Assembly: GCF_030936135.1 (NCBI RefSeq)
Contig: NC_082598.1
Coordinates: forward strand, 50,002,347 to 50,066,346
DNA from: Gavia stellata
Taxonomy: Eukaryota > Chordata > Aves > Gaviiformes > Gaviidae
DNA length: 64,000 nucleotides
Direction: 5' to 3'
The first letter of the stretch is position 1, and each line of letters starts with the position of its first letter. A model generated the notes under the pieces. That model saw only the letters and a list, made by a program, of their open reading frames with translations. It searched no databases and was not told where the DNA came from. Position numbers and translations under genes: made by a program. Shown here one piece after another: positions 26,899-42,405 of the stretch.

Positions 26899-29800
26899 AG
26901 TGTTGCCTCTCTTTGTACTCCCTGCACATGGGGGAGAATGTTTTATATCCTAAAGGCACAGCAAAAACATCAACGTGTTTTGACTATCAATGTTTTGCAC
27001 TACTTTTTCTAGACAGTCATACTAATGTCTTGAAGTCAAATAAGAAAATTTTAATCTTTTGTGACAGTGTATGTAGTCATGCTTCACAAATGCTCTGAGA
27101 GCAAATACAAGCACGATTTTTAGCTGTTTCCAACTAGGGAAATACTGTGGTGCAACACCATTTTAACTTAAATAGCATTCTAGTATATTTACTATCGGGT
27201 ATTACATTTATCATGGACAAAGTCTGCATAAAGTAAGCTTCTTTGGGCTTCTTTAAAAACTTTAAATCCAAATTTAAAAAATTGTTTTTAAGATATAATT
27301 ACAGCACTCAGTATGTAGATCAAGTTTGATATTCAGGTTTCATTACTGCTCGACTTCAATATTACAGTAGAATCCATGTGTTTTACAACTTGGAGGATAA
27401 GGAAGATAACTGATATTTCATAGTAGAAAAACATAAAATCTAATACTGGTAAGAGGGAAAACTCAGACACAAATCCTTGTGTAGTATTCTTCTGTTCTTA
27501 GCCCAAGCTACTCATACAGGAAGATCACAAAAGTAAAACTTAAGTATTTTGCCTCTTAGCGAATAATGTTCACATTGGTATGAATCATCTTTCTTAGACC
27601 TTCCTCCCTTCCCCCGAAATCCTTTCTAGATATAGGTTTAGACTTTTCTACTGTTCTTTGAGCACCATCGTACCCTTCTTTCCCAGCTGAAGTTAGTTGT
27701 GATGGACAGCATTTACTGAGCTTTCTCAGATCCCCTCCATGCAGTAGCTGCACTATTCCAACTATTTGGCCCTCCACCCCCTTCATGTAACTGGAAAGCC
27801 AGTCTTCACTCAGTCTGCATTTCATTTGTCACTCAACCACTGGAACATACTTCAGTAACACTATTCCTATCCTTAACATGAAGAATATTATACAGCCTTG
27901 GTTTTACGTTTCAGCAGACATGGGGTTAGTTTTCAGTTTGTTACCACATACCAACTATACTGAGCATCATTATAAATGGTCTGTTGAGGCCTTAAGGAAA
28001 ACACGCCTGGCAAGAGGTTACTTTAAGAAGCTGTAACAAAAGCATAGTAAAAAGCAGCAGTGTGACCTAACAACAAAGACAGACATGATTGAGGAGGCTT
28101 CACATTATGGGAACTTCTGGTAGTAAATTCTTTTTTGCAACACTTGGCTTCTGACAAAATAGTTAAATACATCTTGATTAACTGCTGACTTCATCAGACC
28201 GGCATAGAAAATGCTGCAGAATAGAATGCTGCAGTTGGCTCTTTCATTGCTGACAGTATTCCATCACTTCTTTTGTACTATGTAACAAAAAGGAACCAGT
28301 AAGCTGTTAGCATGAGTCATTACTTCAGAGAGATGCAGGTATCGAGATATCCTTACAAGATTTTTCTTTGTGGGTCTGGAAGCTCAGCTTCCAAAACGGC
28401 CAACAGTTGAGTGGCAGATGGAGACTGGAAACTAGAATCATCATGGTTGACCTTGAGATAGTTTTGACTCAGTCATGTGTGTCTACTTAGAACTTGATCG
28501 ACAGGAGGTCCAGGTATTATAGCTACAAATACCTACTGCTACAAAAGATTGGGGTGCATCTAAATCAGTGTCTAAGCAAGCTGGTGAGGGTAGCCCCCCC
28601 ACGCCCAAGCACTGCACTTTGGTTACAATTGCAGTAGGGAGAGGGAAGCTTACAGCCAAAACTGAGCTGAAGGACTCCCCTGCAGCAGGGAAAGGGCATC
28701 CAGGCTCAGTAGCAGACTGGAGCTTGCCTGAAGCAAGCCTGAGGAACATGCAGCATGGACATGAGGTCCTCAGCACCATTTCACTCTGCAGAGTCACTGT
28801 TACGCCACAGTACTTGGAAATACAGACACAGGCATTAGCCCTCCATTTTTTTTCTCTAGAAGCTTCACGAACATGTATGTTTAAACTGCACCACCACCAT
28901 TCACACAACTGTGGGGGGATGAAGATCACAGACAGTTTTAATGAGCCAAGAACTGGATTTCCACTTTCATTAAGGGGTTTAACATTATAAAAACAATTAT
29001 AGATCATGTGCTATTCTAGAAAGGTGGAAACATGACAATTTATACAGCTATTACTCAGTTTTACCAGCCCCAGCAAGCCTAGGTGGAACTCCCGTGGAAT
29101 CAAACTTGAATGTAAGTCCACCTTCCGAGGACAACCCTTCCCACTCTACAAGCTCTCCTGCCAGGAGATGCCAAAGGTTCTTGTTGTTTATCCCAATAGA
29201 ACAGACATCTTCTAGAGGAATCCAAGGAAAGAAATATATAGATAAGAATTCCTCACTCCTACAAGCCCACCCAGACTTTTCAACCGTAAACTTTCAGTGG
29301 ATCACCCTATTAAAACAGGCTTCTTCCACCATGCCCGGTGCCAACACAATTCCTGAACATCCAGTGCGCACAGTGGGGGGAGAACAGCAGAACCAAGCAA
29401 AGCCCACACCAACAAACAATACCCAGGTCCTCCAAAGAAATACTGCATCATTGTCGTGGTGGATGAGGCTTAAGTGTATGATGTTTACTTACTGTTTGTC
29501 TGGCATTTTTCTAATATTTTTATAGAAGTCTCAAAAGTAGAACTGATTTTTTATATTTTTTTCAATTTCCTCTTCCCCATTTTTATAACTCTGTATTGAC
29601 CAGTTGTTTTTGTAACTTCCACTGAATGTTTAAAGTCAGTGCCTGTGAGTAGGGAAGACCACTCTGCTTTATTTTAATCATCTCCTCCCTATTATGCAGG
29701 GCAGGAAGAGCAGCAAAGCTTTATATTCAGACAAGGAGTGCCATCTAAAGGCTGCTTGCATTACTGCAGGCAGCTAAAATAGCATATTTGTTAAAACTGA

Positions 29801-30205
29801 GACAAGTTAGATGCTTGGCTTTTACAGGAAGGGATTTTCTTAAGACTTGATGCCTAGTATCACCATGAAACTGCATTCAGATCATAATATCAAGCTCCCA
29901 AGGTGTACAGTACATCATCTGCAAAAAATATTGAGAATGTGGTAGAGCACAAATCCTAACTGCAATGTAGTAGCACATTTCAGCTGTAACCTTGACATTC
30001 AGCTAGACCCTCATACATTAGTATAATAAAAGCCTTATTTATCAAAATATTTTGTTTGGCTCACCCTCTGGAAATTTCTTCAGGAAGACGTCTTTGTTCT
30101 GTGTACAATCAACAGTGTCCTAAATAAATCTTTAAGTCCAGTAAGTTTCTTATGGTACCTCTGTAAATTAAGAATGTATTTAACCAATAAAATTTTTATA
30201 ATTGT
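26899..30205 (+). other. SH3D19: SH3D19 3' untranslated region
   Basis: About 3.3 kb of AT-rich sequence follows the SH3D19 stop without another splice-compatible coding exon. It ends at AATAAA signals at 30025 and 30186; the second is followed by TGTT-rich sequence. Two ORFs near 28.5-29.5 kb (about 140-170 codons) have no recognisable domain and are treated as chance. The extent is inferred from the poly(A) signals only. Confidence 0.6.
30186..30191 (+). terminator. SH3D19: Poly(A) signal of SH3D19 (distal)
   Basis: AATAAA is followed within 40 bases by a T/GT-rich stretch (TTATGTTGGCATTTTTATTGT), a typical cleavage context. A second AATAAA lies at 30025-30030 and may be used as well. Confidence 0.55.
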
Positions 30206-32783
30206 TATGTTGGCATTTTTATTGTCTTATGCTGTGGAGAACTGAGCTCTCCACTTGACATGAGTGTTTTATGGATCTTACTCTGCTTATATATTTAACC
30301 CAACAGCAAAAAAACCCAACCAAACCCACCCCCAAACAAATAATACAGTATGGTATGCCTTTACAAGTAGTCCAAACCCTCAGAGAACCCTGATGGCTTT
30401 AATGCAGTTTATTCAAGCCTTCAGACTCGGTACGTTTCACACTTACCACCTGCAGAATCTGACCTTTGCTCCCTGCAGCAGCCACTGTCATCCCAGCGCA
30501 TCACACAAGACAGCGATGCTCTGCTCTTGCTGTGGCAAAGGCAAGATTACCCATGCTGAAGACATGGGCTGAGCCTGAGCTGAATAGCAATTCCATGCAT
30601 ACTTCAAGGGTGATCTGCTGATTGCTATTCACACACCATGATTTTTCAGTTCATTGTTTGTACAGAGAATACAAAGGATGCACAAAACTTTCCTTCCTGC
30701 TTACTTTTCTCCATCTGAAATAATTTTATATACGTTTACCCAGAGCCCCTATGTGGTAATGCCAGCAGTCTACTGCTCCAAAAAAAATAAAAAAACCCAA
30801 ACCAGAACAGCATGAAACAGTAGAACAATTTTTGAAAAACTGAAAAAAGCCAAGTTCTTGTTCTTTTCCAAAATGCTCTTGCACTAGCCTTTTTGCAACG
30901 CAACTCCTCAGGTGTACAGCTGAATTTAAAAATAGCAGGATAAAAGACACCCAAGTTTTCACAAACGACACCTTAGGATTTCTAACTCTCCTAGTCTACA
31001 GAGAGTACAGGCCAGTTGCAGTCCCTTACGATTTGTTTGATGGAAATTGCTAAGCAGAGAAAATACAGCCAACACATGTCCCTTACTAGAAAGCTCTGAA
31101 AGATCTAACTGTAACGCGGGGCTTGACTATATACATGTGTACATGTACACACCTGCATTAAAACTTACTGTAGTAGGTTCAAGGGTTTTCAACCTTGCTA
31201 CACTTACCATAAATCATGGTTTATTTTCCTAACCCCAGTGAAAAGTTCTCATTTTTATTAGAGAAGCAAAGGGGAATTTGTTGCAATTTATGTCTTTAAA
31301 AATACGACTGTCTGGGACTCCTGGAGGAGAATGACACCTGCCCCAACAGTACAGATGACGAGCAAAGCAGAACACCAAAAGCAGCACTATTCCTTTCTCC
31401 TGTTTCAGCATCATGAAAGTTTTCAACACTCGCTACCCTCCCACTGCACATATGGGAAAAAGCAGAACAAGCAGGCCTGCATTTGCAATCCAGTAAAGAT
31501 CAGTTACCTGAAAATTAAGTCATGGGCTGTTCTAAGTATCATCTTGGAATCACATCACCTGCAGTCTTCTGAATAAATCAGAAAACATCCTCTTCATTTT
31601 GCGTATTTTTTTCTCCAAACCAGAACTGTCAACTAGGAAAAGGTGACAATCCCTGACACTGAAGAGTACAGCCCTCAGGGGTGGCATCACTCTACTCTTC
31701 CCCTGCTATCTTAGTTGCAACAGTAACATTTCATTACTTTTCTCCATTTCTTGTCCTAAGCCATTTCACAGCTGACTACAAGAGCCACCACCGCTATCTC
31801 AGTGACCTCCCCAAATAGGTCAGTACCATTGTTCTCAGATTCACAAATTACCAACAATTTAACAGTGTGAAGTTTAGGTTTCTTGCCCAGTTCTAAAGAA
31901 AACATGCTGATAGTGCAAAATACTCCTTGTTTAGCCAGAAAAAACCCTCACTCTTCAATTTTGAAGCCGGCATAAGCTGAGCAACAAGCAAAAATACTAT
32001 CAGATAATGGAAAAAGCACTCTTAAGTGATCATCTGAGTAATTTTAAGTGCTTTATTTTCAGAAGATAGACCATTGCCTTTTTACAGCAGAATTTTTTTC
32101 CCCTGAAGTTCCACAGGTTTTTCAACTCCAATTATGGTTATCCCTCAGTTCTGACAGGTTAAAAAACTACATACAACCCTACTCTTCAGCATATTCTGCA
32201 TTGCTACCCTGCTCAGAACTGACGCTGCTTCCATAACCAAAATTACAACTTAAAGATCTTTTAACCCCTTTTGACTATCAGAGACCAAATCTATCCCATG
32301 AGAAGCCGTATCAAATAAATTACCACCAAGAAGCTTAAACATACACATATGAAATTCTCAAGTAGTCTGATAAATCCCTGAAGCTTCCTTACAATAAAAA
32401 AATCCTGAAACAGTTAAGCTTCTCTGTGTGGCACCCCATTTGCCCTGTACAATGCTCCTCTTTGAAGCATCCTTCACCAATGTAACAGAAGCTACAACCT
32501 CCGCACACATTCCACAAGGTTTCTCTTGGGAGGACTAGAATTGGTGGGGAAACCCAACATACAGAATCCTTGATACTGTACTTTCAAATAGCACCTCTCA
32601 AAAAGGACAAACCACCTTCTTCCACCCATCATGAAACACAGATCTCCAAAACAAGTATTTTTTTGCCTTTTTTTTAAACCAGGGCAATAGGTTTACCTTA
32701 TTAAAAACCCATCCACATACCCAGTACCAATATTGTCCAGTAGCAATACAGGCAACCAAACGTTAATTCTGTATATTAAAACT
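30206..32783. other. Intergenic gap between convergent SH3D19 and RPS3A
   Basis: No supported gene. There are short AT-rich ORFs only and no recognised repeat family. It is bounded by the facing poly(A) signals of the two genes. Confidence 0.6.
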
Positions 32784-32789
32784 TTTATT
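32784..32789 (-). terminator. RPS3A: Poly(A) signal of RPS3A
   Basis: AATAAA on the minus strand, 19 bases after the TGA of RPS3A. A very short 3'UTR is usual for ribosomal protein genes. Confidence 0.8.
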
Positions 32790-32807
32790 TTCGGTCAATT
32801 TTTAGTT

Positions 32808-37503
<4,696 letters not shown>

Positions 37504-37525
37504 GGTCCCGCCCTGCCGACGAAAA

Positions 37526-37608
37526 GGCCGGAAGCCGCCGCTCACGCGAGATTATACGAGAGTGAGGCTCGCGCGAGACCTGCGGGCGGCGGCAGCGCTC
37601 TCGCGAGA
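37526..37608 (-). promoter_or_regulatory. RPS3A: RPS3A core promoter: TOP start, TATA-like box, CGCG elements
   Basis: On the minus strand a pyrimidine run CCTTTTCG begins at about 37527, 24 nt before the ATG. It fits a 5' terminal oligopyrimidine start, the mTOR-controlled class used by ribosomal protein mRNAs. About 25-30 bp upstream is TATAAT (37551-37556). A perfect palindrome TCTCGCGAGA sits at 37599-37608, with 9-of-10 matches at 37569-37578 and 37542-37551. TCTCGCGAGA is a known activating element of housekeeping CpG-island promoters, bound by BANP. The start site is inferred, not measured. Confidence 0.75.
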
Positions 37609-38399
37609 ATGGGGCGGCATCTCGCCGGGAGGGGGGAGGCGGCCGCTGGGACGTACCACAGCGGGACGGAACCAACGGCGCGGGGGGAAAGGGGGCGTCG
37701 CTCCCGCTCCCTTCCCGCTGCGCTCCGCTCCTTTCCGCTGCGGGATCTCGGCGTGAGCGTCGCGACCGAGCGGGCAGCGACTGCGCCCACGGCGGGGTTT
37801 AAGGAGGGGACGAAAGAAGTGGGAAGACCTCCTAAAAAATTAAAGCGCAAAAAGTCAGGGCCCTGTGTTTCCAGCCGGCAGCCCACCCACGACAGCAGCC
37901 ACCCTGGCCAGGCCGCCCCCCGCACCGGCGAAGGGCGGGAAGGGCCGGCGGAAAGAGAGCGAGCGGAGGGGGGGGCCGAGCTTTCTGTGGGGGAACGGCA
38001 ACAAGGCCGGCAGCGTTTGCGCTGGGGGCCGCAGGGACAGGGCCTACGCGGCCGGGAGGGTGTCAGGCAGCGGGTACTGCCGGCCCTCGTTGAGAGGACG
38101 AAGCCTGGCAGCGGGCTGGCGCTGCCTGCCGGCGGCACGACGGAGGGCGCGGCGCCCAGCGGGGACACGGGTCAGGCTCTTCCCTCATGCGGCCCAGGCG
38201 GGACGGCTGGAGAGGCGGAGGCTGCCGGGAAGAGGGAGGCCGTGCAGAGAGCGAGGACCAGGGAGAGCCCCGGGCTGAGCATCGCGCTGCTCCCTGATGA
38301 GCTGCAGTCTCTGCACGGACAACCGCTCGCCGTCACCCTGAACCGCACGCAGCCAGTCACCAGCGGCGCCGGCGTCTGCGCCATGAAACGGTGATGGCA

Positions 38400-40095
38400 T
38401 CAGCTGTCACCCACCATGCTGTCACCAGATGCCCTGTGATGGCACCAAGCAGGCAGGGAAGGCTGAGGCAGGGAGGGAGGGTCCGTCCGTTTGGCTTTCT
38501 AAGCCTGCTGCTCCCACGCCTGCCTCCTGCACTGGGGGTCTGTCTCCCCACGGGGTGAGTGGGCCCGAGCCCCAGGGGCTTTGGGCTGTGCTCCCCAGTG
38601 CTTAGTGAGGAGGAGCTGTGCCAGCGCAGGGACATTGCCCGGGCACCTGCCTGACCCACGCTTGCCCTCAGAGCTGTGCCCAGGGGCGGCGAGGCAGCCG
38701 TGGCATTGCCAGCAGCACCGTGGGGCACTTGGGGGCTTTGCAGGTGCAGGTGGGAGCAGAGTCTTGGCCCAGCTGGGCTCTCACAAGCACCCCAGGGTGG
38801 TCCTTGCACCTTTCTGGACACCACAGTGGCCTTTAGGTGCACCCCAACCACCTCCCTGTGCCATTCTGTGCTCCCATGTTGGCCTTACTGTGCCTTTCAT
38901 GGCCCCACAGAGCCCTCTTGTGCCTTCCGGTCCTATGCCCTCCCCAAGGACTTCTTGCTTTTTGGTATACCCTGAGACCTCCGAAGATACTTCCAGCGCA
39001 TCACTTGCGGCCTTTCTGTGCCTTTTGTGGTATGCTAGGCCGCTCCTTGTGTCTTGTGGGGTGGCCAGCCTTAGACCTTTTCCAGCTCTTTTGGGGAAGG
39101 TGGTGCCCAGGGCCAAGCCTTCCCCAGGCTGAAAAACATGGTGGGCCTGGGACAGACAAGGGGGCAGCTCTGTGCTGTCATTGGGGACAAGAAGGTCAGG
39201 TCTGACACACACTCCAAGGGTGCATCTCTCAGCAGCCCATGGCCCCAGTGCTGAGGCCCACTCGTGGAGTGTCAGCATCATTGTCCTCCTTGAATCACTG
39301 TTGGGTTCAAACTTGGTTGCTCATGCAGAAGAAGGGCAGCTGAGGGCTCCTGTCCACTTTCTTCCTCATCCTCTGTTTGCCACTTCCCACCACAGTCTGT
39401 ATCATGTCTTTGAAGAGGAGGATGAAGACCACTTGCACCTGGCGGTGCCAGCCTCTCCTGGGCACTGTATGCCTCTCCCTCTGGAGCGGACACACTCTCC
39501 CTGGGGCTCCCTCAGATTCTCCCTGACGGTCAACGGAAAGGGGTGGGTTTTTGATGGGCTCGGGCTGGCTCCTGGCTCTTTGCTTGTCTCTGCCTCAGTG
39601 GAGCAACCGGGAGCATGTGAGGTAACAGTGGGGCAAAATGCATCCTGGCACTTCCCAGGGGTACGAATTTGCCTGCAAGGGGGCACAGGGGAAAGGACAC
39701 AGAGCTCCCGAAGCAGTGCAGGGCAGCCATGGACATACCACATCGTCCAAGAGGGGCAGGAGTGTCTGTCAGCTGCCCCAGAGGTGATGCTGACATCCCA
39801 CCCCCCCACCAGGGAACTAGGTATCTTACCCTGCCACCCAAGGGGACCCAGGTGTCCTGCCCATGGGACACACGGCCGAGGCCAGAATGCATCATCCAAG
39901 GCAACATGGGCAGGGGGCACCCAAGGGGATGTGCGCAGCCAGTCACGTGGTTCGTTAATGACTACCTAATGACCTTGGGGGGGCCGTGAGGGGGAGTGGG
40001 GCTTCCTGGACGCCTGGCTCCCCACACAAATCCGCTGGACCTTGCTCTTTGCCCTGCCCCTCGTCCTGGATCCTTGCCCATTGGGCCCAGCGGGG
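38400..40095. other. GC-rich intergenic DNA with degenerate repeats
   Basis: The stretch from about 38770 to 39060 repeats phrases such as CTGTGCC and TGTGCCTT at irregular spacing, like a decayed minisatellite. A 265-codon plus-strand ORF (39172-39969) has no recognisable domain, signal peptide or splice logic, and I do not call it a gene. Confidence 0.5.
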
Positions 40096-40099
40096 CCAG

Positions 40100-40107
40100 T
40101 ATAAAAG
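40100..40107 (+). promoter_or_regulatory. TATA box of the RNase gene
   Basis: TATAAAAG lies about 490 bp before the RNase start codon. Transcription from about 40130 would give a short non-coding exon with a donor near 40175-40182 (CAGGTGCGGGTGAGG), joined to an acceptor CTTTCCACAG at 40581-40590, six bases before the ATG. A 5' non-coding exon followed by an intronless reading frame is the usual RNase A family layout. Confidence 0.7.
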
Positions 40108-40194
40108 AGGCGTGGAGGAGTGGGAGGGATCCCGGAGACCCTGAGGCCATAAGGGAAACCGAGGCACGCATGCAGGTGCGGGTGAGGGATGCGT

Positions 40195-40570
40195 AGGGAA
40201 CCAGAGTGTCTGCGGGAGGGGACTGTGAGGAACCCAGGCATCCGGTGGGGGAGGGAGGGTATGTAGGGGATCCAAGTGTCGGGGCAGGGGGCAGATCTAT
40301 AGGGGACCCAGGGGTCCAGGGGGGCTGTTCTATAGGGGACCCAGGCTTCTGGGGATTGCAGAACTGTAGGGGACCCAGGTGTCCATGGGGTGTTCTGTAG
40401 GGGACCCAGGCATCCAGGTGGGATCCACAGATGGCCCAGGTGTCCAGAGGGGTTCCCCATGCATTTAGAGGGGATTTGTAAGGGACCCAGGTGTCTGGGA
40501 GGGGGAATTTGTAGAGGAATCGAGCATCCAGGGTGGGGTTTCCAATCGGGGGCCCAGAAGCCCAGATGGC
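40195..40570 (+). repeat. Degenerate minisatellite in the RNase 5' intron
   Basis: A core close to TGTAGGGGACCCAGGTGTCC recurs about every 30-48 bases with changes (for example near 40293, 40333, 40370, 40397, 40430 and 40480). Another copy of the core lies upstream at 39841. The G-rich strand is the gene's sense strand, and the array fills nearly the whole intron between the non-coding exon and the coding exon. Long minus-strand ORFs here are repeats of one unit, not genes. Confidence 0.8.
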
Positions 40571-40596
40571 CCTGACCCCACTTTCCACAGGTGCCC

Positions 40597-41028
40597 ATGG
40601 CGAGCTGGGGCCTATGCATGGCCCTGGTGCTGGCAGCACTGGCAGGGGCGGTGGGTGAGAGCCGCTATGAGAAGTTCCTGCGGCAGCATGTGGACCACCC
40701 CCGGACATCCGCGATCGCGGCGCACCGCTACTGCGAGACCATGCTGGCACGCCGGCGGGTGACGGCCCCAGGACGGCCCTGCAAGCCCTCCAACACCTTT
40801 GTGCACGCTCCAGCCGAGGAGCTGGTGGCTGCCTGCACCCAGACACCTGATGCAGAGGGGTTCCACAGCACCCCAACACCCATGGGCCTCACAGCCTGCC
40901 GCCTGCGGGGGAGGGACACCCGGCCCCCTTGCGCCTACCGGGCTCGGCAGCTCCAGCACCATGTGCGTGTCGCCTGCCTTGATGGGCTGCCCGTGCACCT
41001 CGCTGGCACCCACGCGCCCCCCCAGTGA
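40597..41028 (+). CDS. Secreted RNase A-superfamily ribonuclease, angiogenin-like
   Basis: 143 residues in one exon. Residues 1-20 form a signal peptide (hydrophobic ALVLAALAGAVG); the mature part starts near ESRYEKFL. Hallmarks are His31 in FLRQHVD (first catalytic His), Cys62-Lys63 in CKPSNTFVH (catalytic Lys block) and His134 in GLPVHLAG (second catalytic His). Six cysteines (46, 62, 80, 101, 112, 127) give three disulfides, as in angiogenins rather than the four of RNase A. RYCETMLARRR resembles the human angiogenin RYCESIMRRR segment, whose basic cluster is its nuclear signal, and PPCAYRA matches PPCQYRA. Family members cleave RNA and act in host defence or vessel growth. One oddity is Ala136 where angiogenins have Asp after the catalytic His (PVHLD). 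The first ATG after the acceptor is used; an upstream GTG two codons earlier is unlikely to be the start. Confidence 0.9.
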   Translation: MASWGLCMALVLAALAGAVGESRYEKFLRQHVDHPRTSAIAAHRYCETMLARRRVTAPGRPCKPSNTFVHAPAEELVAACTQTPDAEGFHSTPTPMGLTACRLRGRDTRPPCAYRARQLQHHVRVACLDGLPVHLAGTHAPPQ

Positions 41029-41100
41029 GGCTTGACGTGGCGGGGGCTGTAGATGGGGACGTGGACTCTCCCTCCCACTGGGGGCTCCATTAGGGCCTGC

Positions 41101-41106
41101 AATAAA
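41101..41106 (+). terminator. Poly(A) signal of the RNase gene
   Basis: AATAAA lies 72 bases after the RNase stop codon, giving a very short 3'UTR. This is in keeping with the small TATA-driven gene. Confidence 0.75.
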
Positions 41107-41164
41107 GGAGGTGCCACAGGCCTGGGCTCCAGCATCAGCTTCTGGGGGGACCCTGCGATCCTAC

Positions 41165-41575
41165 ACTTCTCTGGGTGCCCCTGAGACCCCTTGGGTGCCC
41201 CCAACCCTGTCCAAGGTGGACCTGGCCCCTCACGTGCCTCATTAAACCCCTGGGTTTTCCCAACGTCCTGGGTGTCCCATAGCCCCCCTAGGGTGACTCT
41301 GACCTCTCCTGTGCTGCACGGACTCCCCTTTCCAGGGTGCTCCACAACTCCCCTGGGTGCCCCATAACCCCTCCCAGGGTCCCCCGATCCCCTGGATATG
41401 CACCCAACTCTCTCCCCCGGTATCCTGACCTTTTGGATGTCACATTGCTTTCCTGGATGCCCCATAGCTCCTGCAGGGTCTCCCAACCTCCCATGTGCCT
41501 CATAACCCCCTCAGTACCCCCAACTTCCCCCATGCCTGCCCCATAAACCCTCATGTGCCCCACAGTCCCCTCTCT
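41165..41575 (+). repeat. Degenerate minisatellite downstream of the RNase gene
   Basis: Units close to CCTGGGTGCCCCATAACCCC recur about every 30 bases (for example near 41170, 41190, 41268, 41352, 41452 and 41495). Read on the minus strand the unit is GGTTATGGGGCACCCAGG, very like the GGGGACCCAGG core of the array on the other side of the RNase gene but inverted. The array begins just after the poly(A) signal. Confidence 0.75.
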
Positions 41576-41696
41576 CACATGCCTCTGACCCTATCTGGGG
41601 CATCTCTGGGGCTGAGGCTGCTCTTGGGCCCCCTTGGCACCCCCATGGAGCCAAGCACTGGTTGGGGCCACACAGCCCTGAACCACCACCCCATGC

Positions 41697-41944
41697 ACAC
41701 TGGATACACACAAAAACACAACACACAAACACATGCAAACACACAACACACACAAAACATGCACTGTGCACACAACACACAACCACACACCACACTCACA
41801 ACACAAAACATACACACAGCACACACACCCGCTCCTACACACAACATGCATACACAGCACGAACACACACGCACAACACACACACAATACACAAGCACAT
41901 ACACACAGCACACACACTACATGCACACGCATGCACAAACACGT
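41697..41944 (+). repeat. CA-rich imperfect microsatellite
   Basis: About 250 bases of ACACAC tracts are broken by AAAC, ATGC and ATAC. The array ends just before an old CR1 fragment. Long minus-strand ORFs rich in Val, Cys and Met in this stretch are repeat translations. Confidence 0.9.
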
Positions 41945-41969
41945 ATTTTCTTGGGTTTGGATGGGATCT

Positions 41970-42405
41970 CATGTGTTTCAGCTTGTGTTCATCAGCTCTT
42001 TTCCTGTCACTGGCCTCCACTAAGAAGCGCGTGGCTCCCTTGTCTTCATTCCTCCCCATCAGTACTTACCACTACACTGATAAGCTCCCCCTGCCTGAGC
42101 CTGCTCTTCTCCAGGCTGAAGAGTCCCAGCTCTCTCAGCCTTTCCTCTTACCAGAGACGCTCCAGTCCCTTCATCATCTGCAGCCCTTTGCTGGACTCTC
42201 TCCCGTATGTTCATGTCTCTCTTGTGCTGAGTCGTCCGTCCATCACCGGATCCAGCATTCCGGGTGTGCCTCAGCAGTGCTGAGCAGAGGAGCAGGATCA
42301 CCTCCCTCCACCTGCTGGCAGCACTCTGCCCAATGCAGCCCAGCACGCTGGGGGTCCTCTTTGCTCTGGTCCTATTGCCGAGGGAGCCCTGAGGACTCCG
42401 ATGGA
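41970..42405 (-). mobile_element. CR1 LINE fragment, old
   Basis: The minus-strand translation keeps CR1 pieces such as MLGCIGQSAASRWREVILLL and ERVQQRAAD, but with deletions and changes relative to the copy at 786-2040. No ATTCTATG tail is visible at its low end. It is probably an older insertion in the GC-rich zone between the RNase gene and MBOAT4. Borders are approximate. Confidence 0.75.

Noticed and set aside
28483-29525. ORFs of 140-174 codons on both strands at 28.5-29.5 kb
   Set aside because: They sit in the SH3D19 3'UTR, have no domain and no splice partners, and overlap each other on opposite strands.
37609-38394. 261-codon plus-strand ORF upstream of RPS3A
   Set aside because: It lies in the CpG island, where stop codons are rare. 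The composition is Arg/Gly/Ala/Pro-rich with no recognisable domain, and equally long ORFs exist on the other strand.
39172-39969. 265-codon plus-strand ORF
   Set aside because: GC-rich repeat-laden DNA with no domain or signal peptide. The frame runs into the minisatellite core at 39841.
39962-40879. 305-codon minus-strand ORF, and the overlapping 217-codon ORF at 39966-40619
   Set aside because: The translation is a set of repeats (WVPY, GSPI, LGPL phrases) of the minisatellite unit. It runs antisense into the RNase gene with no domain or splice logic.
41575-41938. Cys/Val-rich minus-strand ORFs of about 110 codons
   Set aside because: These are translations of the CA/TG array.
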